From contig NC_052137.2 in the NCBI RefSeq assembly GCF_016086655.4, positions 5,146,001 through 5,210,000 on the forward strand: a stretch of DNA of 64,000 nucleotides, written 5' to 3'. The DNA comes from Lepeophtheirus salmonis. Lineage: Eukaryota > Arthropoda > Copepoda > Siphonostomatoida > Caligidae. A model generated the notes under the pieces. It worked only from the letters and a program-made list of their open reading frames with translations. It searched no databases and was not told the DNA's origin. Made by a program: the position numbers and the translations under genes. Shown piece by piece: positions 21,988 through 32,999 of this stretch (its first letter is position 1; each line of letters begins with the position of its first letter).

Positions 21988-22640
21988 TCTACAGGGTGTC
22001 TACGATAAATTGGAACTTTCTTAAAATTCAACCTGCTTGATAAAAATGGAATTTGGAGTGTATTTGTTAATATGAAAAAGTTAGACTTGATATTAAACAA
22101 TAAATTTATTCAACATGTCCTCCCTCAGCAGCTACCATCTTCTCCATCCTGCCCCTAAATAGCATGCCCTGATGACTTCCGCGGAATCGACAGCATTCCA
22201 CTCCCTCGTAATGGAGCCCTTCAGGGCCGCAATGCTCTTGTGGCTGACCTTGCACACCTCCCTCTCCAACTTCCCCTACCAGTAGTAATCACACGGATTG
22301 AGGTCGGGTGAGTTGGAGGGCCAGGTGTTGCGATCCCAGAAAGTGATGTCGTGGGAGTTGAAGAGGTTAGTGGTCCTCATGGCGATGTGTGCGGGCTCTG
22401 AGTCTTGTTGTAATATGAACTCCCTCCCAGCAGCCGTATCCTTCATCCAGGGGATGACGAACTCCTCAATGACTTCGCAGTACCTTATCGCGTTAACCCT
22501 TTCCTTCAGATTGAAGAAGAAAGGAGGCATCACCTCACCGGTGCTGCAGATGACACCCAGGATCATCACGGAGGCCGGGAACTTTGTTGTCCATCTAGAC
22601 TTTGTTGCTTGCATGTACAGGTCGAGGGGAGTGATGCCCA
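21988..22640 (-). mobile_element. Truncated mariner (DD37D type) inside the non-LTR element
   Basis: The 3' terminus CAGGGTGTCTACGATAAATT sits at TA. The minus-strand transposase covers RWTTKFPASVMILGVICSTG, FILQQDSEPAH (D2), and NSPDLNPCDYYW (D3; 37 residues between D2 and D3 by my count), then a frameshifted C-terminus (LKGSITREWNAVDSAEVIRA). The N-terminal half and the 5' TIR are absent. It is the same family as 37034-37435. Confidence 0.75.
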
Positions 22641-22995
22641 ACACTGCCACTATTCCTGTTGTTGGTGTTAATTGGAGGACCATTTGTTTTCCCTCATTCC
22701 AAAACCAAATTGATAGCATCCTGTATCCTATTGACAAGGCTACTAGGATATTTACCACTTATTAATAGAAGGATATCATCTACATAACTACATAATCTGC
22801 ACTTTCAATTATATCAACGCAACTTACGTAACAAAAACGTGTCGATAACTTAAGATTCGATAGATAAACGACAGTGGCTTGATCCATACAATCAACTCTC
22901 TCCATTCATTAGTTCAGGGCATTACCATAATAAGACAAAACACATATGATCCCCTCTGGGTCTCATTTGACAATGCCTTCATCCTTAATAAACAC
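22640..22995 (-). mobile_element. Non-LTR retrotransposon relic: reverse transcriptase
   Basis: The minus strand encodes the catalytic box in SYVDDILLLISGKYPSSLVN (YVDD codons at 22775-22786), followed by NRIQDAINLVLE and an NGLQIN-like block, as in non-LTR reverse transcriptases. Upstream, degraded frames resemble the GxPQGxxxSPxLFxxVMN block. It is probably the same element as 21280-21985, split by the mariner. Confidence 0.6.
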
Positions 22996-23199
22996 AAATT
23001 AAGATAATAGGTTACCACTTAATTAATATTTAATACTAATACATACCATAAAGAAACCGTTCCTACCTATACACCATTGATAGACATAAAGGCGGATTGA
23101 AAATTTGCATGAGCTGATGAAAGAAGCAAAGTAACACTCAGGGTTTTTTTTGGAGTTATAATTGTTGGCCCTCGTTGGACTCAGATTAGAATTGAGGAT

Positions 23200-23650
23200 A
23201 TTCATCTGAGTAATTTTTGTCTATGAGTATGTTCTTACTTCTTCCTATGTATATAAGGAGTAGGATTTGTCTTTCCTTCCTTTCCAACTCTCTCAGGCCT
23301 GCTCACAGCTAAACTAATAAAACGTAATGCCAGCTGATCTGTACTCCTCTCAAATATTCTTCAAATTGTGAGGGTTACTACCTTAATTTTATGTTTCTTT
23401 TTTAAACATACCGGAGGAACATACAATATTCAACATTACTCATCAGTCATCCCAACATTTTTTCTTTTTTTTCACAAATTCTTATAATTATTACTTCATT
23501 CTTGAGGAGAGAACAGGATATATTAATTGGTACAAGTATTGAGTAACTGAGAACGAGTGTATTCCTGAAAAACAGAGAGTGGCAGTGAGGATTTCTTGAG
23601 GAGTTATCTTATATATTATTAAAGCAAAGTTTGTTTATTAGCCGACAGCA
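23200..23650 (+). repeat. LTR-like repeat
   Basis: The order is a TATA box (GTATATAAGGAG near 23246), a AATAAA near 23316, then CATCAGTCATCCCAACA ending near 23458, then the block CATTCTTGAGGAGAGAACAG. This resembles U3-R-U5 with its leader, and related pieces recur at 17085 (inverted), 34440, 35290, 42050 and 53180. No coding retroelement in the right orientation adjoins it. Confidence 0.4.
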
Positions 23651-23947
23651 AATGACTCCGAGCAAGGCTGAATAGTACAGCATCCTAAAAATAAATCAAT
23701 ATTAATTAATTTGAAATTACCAGTAAATTCTAGAAAAAGGCTATAACCTTCCTGTTTGCAGCCACTGTATCGAGTAATATGAAATCATTTTTTGCTTATA
23801 AAGATTTCAATTTTGAATTTAAACATCGAAAGAAAGAAATATACTCATGTTTTACTTTTATCTAAACATCAAGATTCTAAAATGGATGCTTAAAAATAGA
23901 CAATACATTTTAAAGTAGAAAGATAATGAAAATATTATAGATTGTAT

Positions 23948-24600
23948 TAGGTTGTCCCAAATGATTGAGACTAGCCCAGTAAGACAAAAACTTACATTCA
24001 ACAGCTTAAAAAAACAACTTAATCATGTCATGTAGTCTTCTCCGGCTCGGATAACGTCGTGGAAATAGTTTTCCAACTTATTCGTTCACTAACTTTATTA
24101 CCCGCTGAACACCACGTGTGAGGTCTTCATAGCTATCAAAATTGTAATCAGGTGCTTCAGCTTATGGAAGATAAATCGATCACAGCGATTGATATTCGGG
24201 CTGTAAGGACTTTGTTTGATCGGTCCCACCTTTCTCTGCGTCATGAATTCTCTTTCACTCGCTCATCCTTGTTGGCCTGGGAGGGAGAATGGAGTACCCA
24301 CACGCTGAGAAGGTTTCTAAAGAGGAGATCATGTGTCAATATTCTAAAAACTCCTCTGGGGGGTAGGAAAGATCTGTTGAGACCTCTCGAATGCTCAATC
24401 TTCCTTGACTTGGGCGATGTTTTTGGCTTACTTGTCTCTCGAGGACGTCCTCATGAGACACCTTTCTCGAGCTTAAAAGTGCCATCCCAGATCTCACCAG
24501 TCTACCGAAAGATGATTTTACGACTAAGGCAGGCATGAGGGTAAACGATAGTGATGTTGGTGTGGATCTTAGACACTACCTTGTCCAGTTTGTAGCATAT
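23948..24600 (-). mobile_element. Tc1/mariner (IS630-like) relic
   Basis: The outer end TTAGGTTGTCCCAAATGATT at 23948 is the type of terminus seen in this superfamily. Minus-strand frames carry a GRPRETSKPKTSPKSRKIEH linker, then LTHDLLFRNLLSVWVLHSPS, and near the end VQRVIKLVNE. The catalytic centre is missing. The plus-strand ORF 24152-24538 is a shadow. Confidence 0.4.
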
Positions 24601-25054
24601 CAAAGTATGAGCGAAAATTGTGAGTCTCCATGTTCTGCGACAAATGGAGAAACATGTGCAAATGTTGTATTTAGGCATTAGCTATTTATTGTCTGAAATA
24701 CTATGGAATGTTTTCCACCATAAAATTCATGAAAAAACGATGCTGGTAGAATTTTGTAGCTAACTCTTCTCCTTTTTTCTTCAAAACTAACTGCTCTCAA
24801 TAATTTCGGAACAGGCTAATATATTTTGCATATAATCGTATTTGAAACATATTATCATGTCGTTCATATGAGTGTGTACATTGCTAGATATTCAAATGAT
24901 CATATATATGTCGGTATAGATGTATGTATACATGTAATATTTCTACTTTGCTATATTTAGAGTTGTTTGGGTATAAAATTTATGTTGAGTTTTTTGGAAC
25001 AACTCCTCCTTTGAAAATATATTTGGAGAAACATTCCAATCGTGAACTGGATAC

Positions 25055-25383
25055 CTTAACTCCAAAAGGACCAATATCCTTTAGTTCAAGATAAAATCCA
25101 GGCTCACATTTATCACTAGAGGAAGAGTAAACACAAATATAATTGCCCTTTTATCCTCTTTCTGAATATAAATTCCATGGTTGGTACCCCTTATCAGATT
25201 TTCCATCACCATATTGAGCAGAAAAGCCAGCGCTGAAGTCAAACATTTGTGTGTTACCCATAAATCCATGTCCATTGTAAAGACTTATAGTATTATATGT
25301 CCTATTTTTGGGTGATCCAGCATAATAAAAGTGGGATCTTGTGATCCTTTCCCCGAATGTAGACTGAGAGTTTCCCAAAGTTT
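25055..25383 (-). CDS. Unrecognised exon-like frame with one in-frame stop
   Basis: The minus-strand exon would start after TTTTAATTGCAG (acceptor 25384-25385) and end at AAG before GTATCC (donor 25053-25054). Its 109 complete codons read NSQSTFGERITRSHFYYAGS, then NGHGFMGNTQMFDFSAGFSA and QPWNLYSERG, then a TAA (25148-25150), then GNYICVYSSSSDKCEPGFYL. Composition on both sides of the stop looks coding and extracellular (Gly, Tyr, Ser, Cys pair), and the reverse strand shows no transposase. It may be a decayed exon, a true end, or an assembly error. The family is unknown to me. Confidence 0.35.
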
Positions 25384-25399
25384 CTGCAATTAAAATATA

Positions 25400-26860
25400 C
25401 GTCTTGGAAGGAAATCCAAAATCAATTGAGGATTACAGATTTGACTAAATTGTCCAAACATAATTATGTAAACTCGGAACGTTGGCTGGAATTTTTGTGT
25501 TGATTCCTTTAAGTTCTAAATAATCTTAAAGATTAAAAAAATTACTTATCCTGTCCCTCAGAATCCCGAGGGAAAGTTTATTAAATAAGGGGCTCACGAT
25601 GATTGTTTTCATTTTGCTATATCATAAAAATTTGATTATCAGTTTGCAAGAGTTCACTTTTAAATAGTTTTTTTAAACATTCTTTATAATTTTTTTACTA
25701 ACTTAAATCATGAAGGAGATTCCTGAGTTCCTGAAAATATTAATACTTCTTGTTATATTCTCCCTAAAAAAGAAAAGGTTCATAAATAATATTAAGTAAA
25801 CTTCATCTAATGGTTTCACAAATAAAACAGCCAACTGTTCGGCCAGAGCCAGCCCCAAGTATATGCAGTGTAGCTTATAGATAAATGCTGAGATCGTTGG
25901 TAAAAATGGTGGTCGCCAAAAAGTATGTACTTTTTGGGAAAGTGTTTATTATAGAAGATATGTAACCTAAAATTAAACATAGAGGGCCAATTCGCTAGAA
26001 TTGACCCTGTTTCTTCTGACATGTCTTTACTTTGATGTATCATGCAACCTTTCTTCCAAATAAAAACAGAGAAAATGCATAAAATCGTTTTGTAATTGGC
26101 CAATTATTCCCAACTGTGGTATTATTATTTAATAACTGTAGGGAATTTTAATAGCCTAAAAATAAATAACAATTTCTGGTTCAAAACACTGATTGGAAGA
26201 AAAGAAGCAAAAGCATCGACAGCTGACAACAAAATACCCTTTACTAGTGTTGGATCGGTCTAAAAGAAACTTAGTACCGTTGAATGGTAACAAAGATCAG
26301 ACTGATAAAAAAAAGACTGAAAGGGGCGGTGGAAAAAGACTGATAAGGCTATCAGGCCTAGGACATATTCAACACCAACAAACCTACCAATATTTTTTGC
26401 GTAATTCCAAAAACAAAAAAGTCACCAAAAATCCGAACTCACTATTTAAAATAATCAAAAATCTTCGATTTTCACGGATTTACGAAATAACAAAAACATT
26501 CTTACTTTTCAAAGTTGAAGAGGATTATTATTTCAAAAAATCCGAAAGTTTGAACCATTTATCAATCGATTAGGTGCGATAAGCCTTTCCTAAAAAAAGG
26601 AAACTAGGTATAACCCCTTAAGTTATAGGATAATTATTTTATAAAGTCACTCTTCGTAATTTTTTATTAAATAGTAAGGAAATTTAAATACTTAAAAACA
26701 TTTAATTCGAATTTCAACAGATAAGGCGTCAAAATATTAATAGAAGTAATAAAAATACTTAGAAATTAAATTTGAAAAAGAAGTTGAATTAACGAAACAC
26801 GAAACAACAATAATAAATATTCAATAAAATTATCAACCAAAGCAGATCTTTAAAAAAACC
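25400..26860. other. Intergenic DNA downstream of the cuticle gene
   Basis: The minus-strand frame 25816-26103 and plus-strand frame 26193-26573 (Lys-rich, poor complexity) have no motif or splice context that I trust. AT-rich sequence around 26360-26540 resembles the minisatellite family. Confidence 0.3.
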
Positions 26861-26867
26861 CAGATCT

Positions 26868-27522
26868 TTACTTGTTATAGCCATAGTTGGTAATGGGTCG
26901 ATCATCGTATACTATATTGTTGATACTGTTACCATTGTAAGAACCATCGTCGTAGTCATTAGGATTTGCAGCAGCAAATGAAATTTGAGCAGCTACAGCA
27001 TCAGCAATCTCAGGATAGGGAATAGGAACATCCTTAGGAAGATGAGGAGCAGAGGGATGATAGCCAGTCTCATCAGCATACCAATCCACGACATAGGTTT
27101 GTCCATCAGGGCCCACATACTCATAAGATCCCTTCATCACCACGACTTCAGTGTCTCCAACGACCTTTGTTGTTCCCTACTGCCTGTTGACGAATCCCAT
27201 TCTCGGACTCAAAAGCATAGTCAAAGTTACTTGAGCCATCTAGAGTCCCTGGTGCGTTGTAACTGCTGCTTAAGATCTTGATGTAGGGTCGATTGCTTTG
27301 GAAGGAGTTGGATTCAGCATTGTTGTTTGAGTAGGAGTTGATTGCAGATCCAATTCCGTATGAACTTAGAGGAATATCCCGCTTTTTGACATCATCAGCT
27401 TCTACAAAGGATGCAACAACACATCCGAGAAGAATGAGACAGGATAACTGAAAACAAAAAGAGGTGTAAAATATGTTAGTAAATAACATTTTAATGTTTA
27501 CTTCAATTACTTTTGAGTTCAT
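26868..27522 (-). CDS. Cuticle protein, RR-1 chitin-binding type, frameshifted
   Basis: Secreted structural protein of the arthropod exoskeleton; the Rebers-Riddiford domain binds chitin. Exon 1 (27511-27522) encodes MNSK; a 63-bp intron (27448-27510, GTAATT...TTTTCAG) is followed by exon 2 from 27447. The signal peptide is MNSK + LSCLILLGCVVASFVEA. Then come a Ser/Asn-rich spacer, NFDYAFESENGIRQQ (start of the RR domain) and YEYVGPDGQTYVVDWYADET followed by GYHPSAPHLP. An intron just after the first few signal-peptide codons is usual for such genes. One extra A at 27173-27174 shifts the frame after QAVG and causes a premature stop; without it the product would be 196 residues. This is either a sequence error or a recent null allele. 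Confidence 0.85.
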
Positions 27523-27601
27523 TTTATTTTTATTATAGTGGATTCTACTTTTGCTTTGGGGTTTGAATGTTGAATGATGCTTCTATTGAGGAGAGTAAGA
27601 G

Positions 27602-27609
27602 TTTATATA
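27602..27609 (-). promoter_or_regulatory. TATA box of the cuticle gene
   Basis: TATATAAA on the minus strand lies about 80 bp before the ATG, which implies a start near 27575 and a 5' UTR of about 50 nt. Confidence 0.6.
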
Positions 27610-27649
27610 TTCCATTTGTTTTATCCTTCAACTCTTTTTAAAAGTACGC

Positions 27650-28640
27650 TAATTTGAGGGTGTTTACCTAAATGTTTGTTGGATGTAATTTAATTGTATC
27701 CATTTATAATTAAGACGGATGAACATCCTTGCTTAATATGTTTTTTATTCATGAGAAAGTCTGTGGAAGTCAAGATCAACTGTGTATGAATCTTCATCTA
27801 TAATTATGTAGGTTGAGAAATAAAACTCCGTAATTTTTAGCTTTGTGACCCTTAAAATGATTGTCTCCTTACTCAAAAAATACAATATTCAAATGTTTTT
27901 AAAGATAGAAAATACCATCAGATAAAGTTTATAGAATTAATGTTCAGACTAGAGGTAGATCAGGCTGATACGAGGTGCCGGGTTTTGAGACAGCCCACGT
28001 ACTTTTGGCACAAATATGAGAATCATTACAATAAAGGTAATCCAATATATACTGATTACTGTTGTCACTCTATATAAGGTCTTTCAGCGCAGACTCAGAC
28101 CTTAGATCTCTCCACTTCAGAGGCCTCTATTAAACATAAATCTGAATCGTCAAATTTGATTTTCAATCTGCGCGCTAATAATTCATTTGGCATATCCTTT
28201 GAGATTTTAGCTTCAACATAAACCCTATTTCTCTAGCAATTGCAGTGTTTCAGTACTAGAGTATAATCTTCGTAACCATCATTATCTTCTTTGCTTGAAT
28301 AGTAGTTACAACTTGAAGTGAATTTAATGTTTAAAATTTTATTATGTATTCATATTCGATATATTTAAAAAAAATCATTTTCCCCTCTTTAAGGATGAAT
28401 ATGAAAAAATAAATATTAACCGTCTAAAAACTTTTATTTCCCTACATATTATCAAATGCATTCATATGAATAAGCATCAGTACCACAAAAACATATTGGT
28501 TATGTGTTATAACCAGACTCTAGTTAAAATATTGATGTTTTCACTCTATAAACTGTTGAATTACTCTTATGACCAGGATTCAAATAAGTTAAAATAATTT
28601 TTAAGTTAGTTACTGCAATATTTATTACAGTTTGCCATGC
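27650..28640. other. Upstream of the cuticle gene; possible LTR fragment
   Basis: Around 28070-28140 there is CTCTATATAAGGTCTTTCAG followed by CAGACTCAGACC, which looks like a core promoter, perhaps of an LTR. No coding sequence follows it. The rest is AT-rich with no feature. Confidence 0.25.
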
Positions 28641-28985
28641 ATACATAAAATAAAATTGTACAAATATAAGGCAGCACACACGACCACACAACGGGGTTAT
28701 TTGTGCTACTAGAGCTGATTCAAAACCTTCTTTACATTAAAATTTTGTTGAATAATATTTTTAATTTTTTAACATTTCATAAATTAAAAGGTACGAAAGT
28801 GTTTATTTTCCTTATTCATGGCTTGATGTCTCTCGTAAGATAGGGCGGGCCATTTATTGATGAAATGGTCTGCACTTTACAATTCTTCCACTTGCTTAGG
28901 TGGGCTTAAAAAGGGCCATGTCCAGTGTAGGCATGTACAATGAGTCTCAATTATTCTCTTCCGAGCTTGATACATTACATTTGTG
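28640..28985 (-). mobile_element. Non-LTR retrotransposon relic, 3' end
   Basis: The minus strand carries a frameshifted tail homologous to 21300-21600: shared plus-strand landmarks are TGGTCTGCACTTTACAATTC (TAGTCTGCACTTTGTGGTTC in the other copy) and the TCATGGCTTGATGTCTCTCG region. The pieces read AHLSKWKN and SINGPPYLTRDIK. Confidence 0.5.
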
Positions 28986-28999
28986 TCCTTCAATAAATT

Positions 29000-29350
29000 A
29001 TCATCAATTTCAATCAAAAATTATTGTTTTTTAACAATTTGAAAGCATCACAAATGGCAATTAAAGTAGCCAAAATTCATCGTCATAATAACAAAAATAG
29101 AAATGGACTAGTTACATTAAAAAGGGGTCATATTGGGGCTAATATAAGCCTATTAATTAAAATGAAGGCTCTAAGCTATAGTTAACAATATTGGTACATC
29201 AAATCATTAAAGAAATTTTAGTACAAACCTATCTCTTGTAATATTGGACTGTGTATAAAAAATAAATCGGGATTGTCTTATTTTCTTGATTTTTGTTGAA
29301 GATTATTTTTATGTTGACTCACCAAATATTATAATAAATTATTTTTTAAT
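29000..29350. repeat. Dispersed repeat, also at 60110-60420 and 39940-40030
   Basis: The shared core is AATAAATCGGGATTTTCTT (TTGTCTT here), then TCTTGATTTTTGTTG, then TTTATGTTGACTCACCA, preceded by a GGGGTCATATTGGGG block. It has no coding content. Confidence 0.5.
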
Positions 29351-29354
29351 GAAA

Positions 29355-30630
29355 AAAAAAAAAAACCAATAACCAAACATTATTAAATAAATGAAAGGAT
29401 TTTTTGGTACGTTACAAATGTAAGAAAAATTGTTTATTTAGCTATTTACTTAAGTATCCCAAAAATTATATTTGACTGTTGATAATAGAAAAATCTATAA
29501 AATCTGAACTTTTATTAATAAAATCAAGCAACTTCAAAAATGAAACTGTAGCTCAAAAAATGTTAAAAATGTATCATTAATTTGTGATAAACAAAAATTT
29601 ACATCTTTATTTGGGATATTTCCACCTTGAATACAAATGATTGGAACGTCAACTTCTAAGGAATTGGAGGAAATTTATTTCCATTAGAGCAAATAAAATG
29701 ATAATTTATATCTTTGGAGTCATTATAGAAATATTATATTAATAAATATATCATTATTCAGATGTTAAAGTATATTTTCTTTCATATATAACATATTTAT
29801 ATAAAATCAACGGAACATTTTGTATGAGGTTGAGAGATTTATTTTACTTCCAAATATCTAAATAAATTAACTTAATTTTTTAATTCTTAATCATTCGTCC
29901 TCAAATGTTGAATATGTATTTAGATAAATTAGTCGAAATATGTTGATCTACATATTATATTAGAGCTTCGAATCTTAGAAATCCCTTTGTATCAAGGAAA
30001 TTCTTGTAATAGTATTTCAATAATTTTCAAAATACATAGATATCTTTTTGCGTTTTTCACAGGCTTATTCAAGTTAAAGTGGGTTTTGTAGAGTTGATAT
30101 ACAAGAAGTCCGTGGAATATGTAAAACACGGTGTTTGGAATTATTCTGACTCCTCATATTTTGCGGTATATTTCCTTTATATTGCGTTTTTAAGAATATT
30201 ATTATAACAAATTATAAAAAAACTATATATTGAGGTAAACAGGAATTTTTTGTAGTTTTTGATGTGTTTGTTCATACTATGAATATTTGTTTATATAATA
30301 AAAGTTCGATAAATTTTGCATAGGTGTTTTGTAACTATTTAACTTCATAGCTAGGCTTAAATTTTTTGGTTATTACTTAACATACAATCATGCCATTATA
30401 AAGGTTGCTGAATAAATATTTGCTAAGTTCCGAAATTTCAATATAGAGTATTGCAATGGGCAATCCTGTTTTCTCATCGAAGACATACTTTTTTTGTCTC
30501 AATTTATGGATCGATTTTCTTCACTATCGTGATATATAGGTTGTACAAATATCAGATTTGCAACACAACTAATATGAGGTCTTTTTTTTACGAAATTTAC
30601 CATTTTGCATCATACATAATTTCATCAACA
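29355..30630. other. AT-rich intergenic DNA
   Basis: Very AT-rich. Nothing was recognised apart from homopolymer runs. Confidence 0.4.
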
Positions 30631-30639
30631 ATTTTCATT

Positions 30640-30770
30640 TATATATTCGGTCTAAACCGAATTATATATGAAACCGATTTTTTGAGGGACCGATCGAGAT
30701 TGATTTTTCCTATGGAACCGATCGAGACCGATTTTGTATTTTAAACCGGTCCAGACTGAATTTTTTGAGA
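30640..30770. repeat. Degenerate direct repeats of ACCGATCGAGA units
   Basis: Units such as AAACCGATTTTTTGAGGGAC, GAACCGATCGAGACCGATTT and AAACCGGTCCAGACTGAATT repeat at about 40-bp spacing, each containing the palindrome CGATCG or ACCGGT. It resembles the style of the palindrome at 31918. Confidence 0.5.
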
Positions 30771-30774
30771 TACC

Positions 30775-31915
30775 AAATTAGTTTGGCCCACTAAAAATCA
30801 TAACCATCTAGCCTGGTTAGGATTTTTAGAGGGAGGCCCAAACACTTATACTTATTTCCTACTTATAGGGATGGGATTTTTGCAGAGTGGGAAGAGAAAG
30901 AGGAAGCGAAACATATGGTACTACAGAATTCTGACTTTTTTTAACATCAGCTGCCTGCTGTATATTTTTTTTTGTGGAAGGGGTGTGTGTGTGAATAAAT
31001 GAGTTACTGCTGTGATGAAGAGAACCTTCTTCAAATATAATATCCTTTCTGCAAGGAAAATGTTAAAGTTATCATTTAAAAAAAAAAAAAAAAAAAGTTT
31101 CCCAAAGATCAACAAAATAGTTACTTGAAAGATAAGTGCAACGAAAATCTATTTAAGAATTAACAAAACAAGAAAAAAAAACAATTATAGAACCAACTGT
31201 TTTTCCTTTTCTTATCTCTAAATTGTTTTTTTATCTAAATAATTCCATCCCTAACAATGGTATTTATGTATGTATGCCATTTTTGTAATGAAAAAACTAT
31301 GTTTAGCAATTAGAAAAGGAAAAATGGATTGCTGCGTGTCCTCTTTCTTCTTTTTTGTTTATTATTTAATAGGTCATCGTAGTGTGAACTTCTCCCTCTG
31401 AAGTAAGCATTATTGCCTATCTTTGGTGTAAACTGTTTGTTTTATAAATGTATAATAAGATAAATATATATGAATTTAAATATAATTATAATATTTTATC
31501 CGGTCCTAATGCTATTTTAAATGTAGGAAGTTCTTCTCTTTATAAGTGAAATTAATTTCCTCCCCCTCCCCCCCCCCTCAAAAGCAACAACATATAACAG
31601 GCAGCTGATTTGAACAAGAGTCTTAATTCCTTAATACCATATGTATCGCTACCGCCTTACATTTGCACTCATTTTTCTTTGCAAAAATGGTATCTTTACC
31701 TATGTATGTATCTCCATCTCGATAATATTGTCTTTTTCTATTGATGAAGGACTCTTATTAGTCTTTTGATGAATGTAATGAGATTATTTTTATACAAAAA
31801 GTTTAATTATATATTGTTTATATACATTCCGAACAAAAAGGTTCTTTTGAATTATATTAATTAAGTTATCTTAGCAAAGAAATACTATAGTATAGTGTTG
31901 TGTCTATCCTTTTTT
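30775..31915. other. Intergenic DNA
   Basis: It contains an A17 run (31079-31096), a C-rich run near 31561-31577 and a 1140-1240-like repeat piece at 31320-31395. No coding feature was found. Confidence 0.35.
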
Positions 31916-31917
31916 AT

Positions 31918-32350
31918 GACAGAAGACTCCAGTCTCGTGCAGTTCAGTTTCGGCCGGTCCAGTTCAGTACTAAAACTGATAAAGGTCGATCCTTGATGTC
32001 GTTACTCATAAAACTGATAAAGGTCGGTCCTTGATGACGTTACTCAACTTTATTTTGCTAATCAGTCTTCAGGATTGGTCCCGAGGATCCATAGGCAGAG
32101 TACTAAGACTGGACTTGACCGAATAAGTAAGAACAGTCTTGTGTCAGTCCTTATTTATTCGGTCTAGTCCAATCTTAGGAGCGGTCCTTAAGACCGTCCG
32201 TTCTTCGGACTGTCAGTACTAGAACTGATTAAAAATGAATAAATAAAGTTGAGTGACGTTATCAAAGATCACACTTTATAAGTTTTAGGACTGATTTGCA
32301 GAACTGAACTGTACTAGACAGAACTAGAGTCAGCAGTCCTAAATACTGAC
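31918..32350. mobile_element. Long palindromic (foldback/MITE-like) element
   Basis: Most of this ~430-bp stretch pairs with itself. Examples: AACTTTATTTTGCTAATCAG (32048-32067) against CTGATT...AATAAAGTTGAGT (32225-32254); CTTGACCGAATAAGTAAG (about 32112-32130) against CCTTATTTATTCGGTCTAGT (32147-32166); and CAGTTCAG near 31939 against CTGAACTG near 32305. The pivot is near 32140. No coding capacity. Confidence 0.65.
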
Positions 32351-32359
32351 ACAAAATCA

Positions 32360-32985
32360 CCAATGGAATGTAATAATATTTTATAGTTGAGCAGAAAATA
32401 AGGTGTGAGAAGGAATTTGGAAGTTTCTGAACCCAGCATGAAGATAGAAACATGTGTCAACAAGGATTAGGAAGTAAGGAGGACGAGCTTCCTTTGGTCC
32501 ACTAACATACTTAACTGTCTATAAAGTAAAGATATTTTTTGAAAAAAAACAAAAAAAAAACACTAAATAATTTTAAAAGTAACACTACAATCAATGAAAT
32601 CATCAGCATTCTACATATGCTATCTTTGAGCTATTAACGTCCAATGCTTATTTGAGTTATAAATACTTTAATTTAGACTTAACTGTGTAAAAGAAGTGTC
32701 AAACTATTACCATGAATAAAAGAAAAATAAAGTTTGTCTTCATGTAGAGTTAAGAACGAATTATTCGCCACTTATAAAATAATAATTTTTCTTTAAAATG
32801 TAGGGAACTATCAAAATTTTTCAGTATCTCGGAAAAGTCACTGACTTAAAATCCTGGATGGGTTATTTATGACAATTTAAATATTATAAAAGAAATAGAA
32901 AAATGCAGTGAATAGAAATATTAGCAGCCTATATAAAGATTCATAATAATTAATAATAATATTCATTCATAATCAATTGTAAATC
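32360..32985. other. AT-rich intergenic DNA
   Basis: No feature was recognised. Confidence 0.4.
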
Positions 32986-32999
32986 TTTTTTTTTTTGTG

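Noticed and set aside
17085..23650. Reading the repeats at 17085-17245 and 23440-23640 as the two LTRs of the gypsy element
   Set aside because: They are in opposite orientation to each other, whereas LTRs of one element must be direct repeats.
24152..24538. 128-codon plus-strand ORF with Arg/Ser/Leu-rich product
   Set aside because: The opposite strand shows linker and C-terminal pieces of an IS630-like transposase next to a terminus at 23948; the plus frame has no motif.
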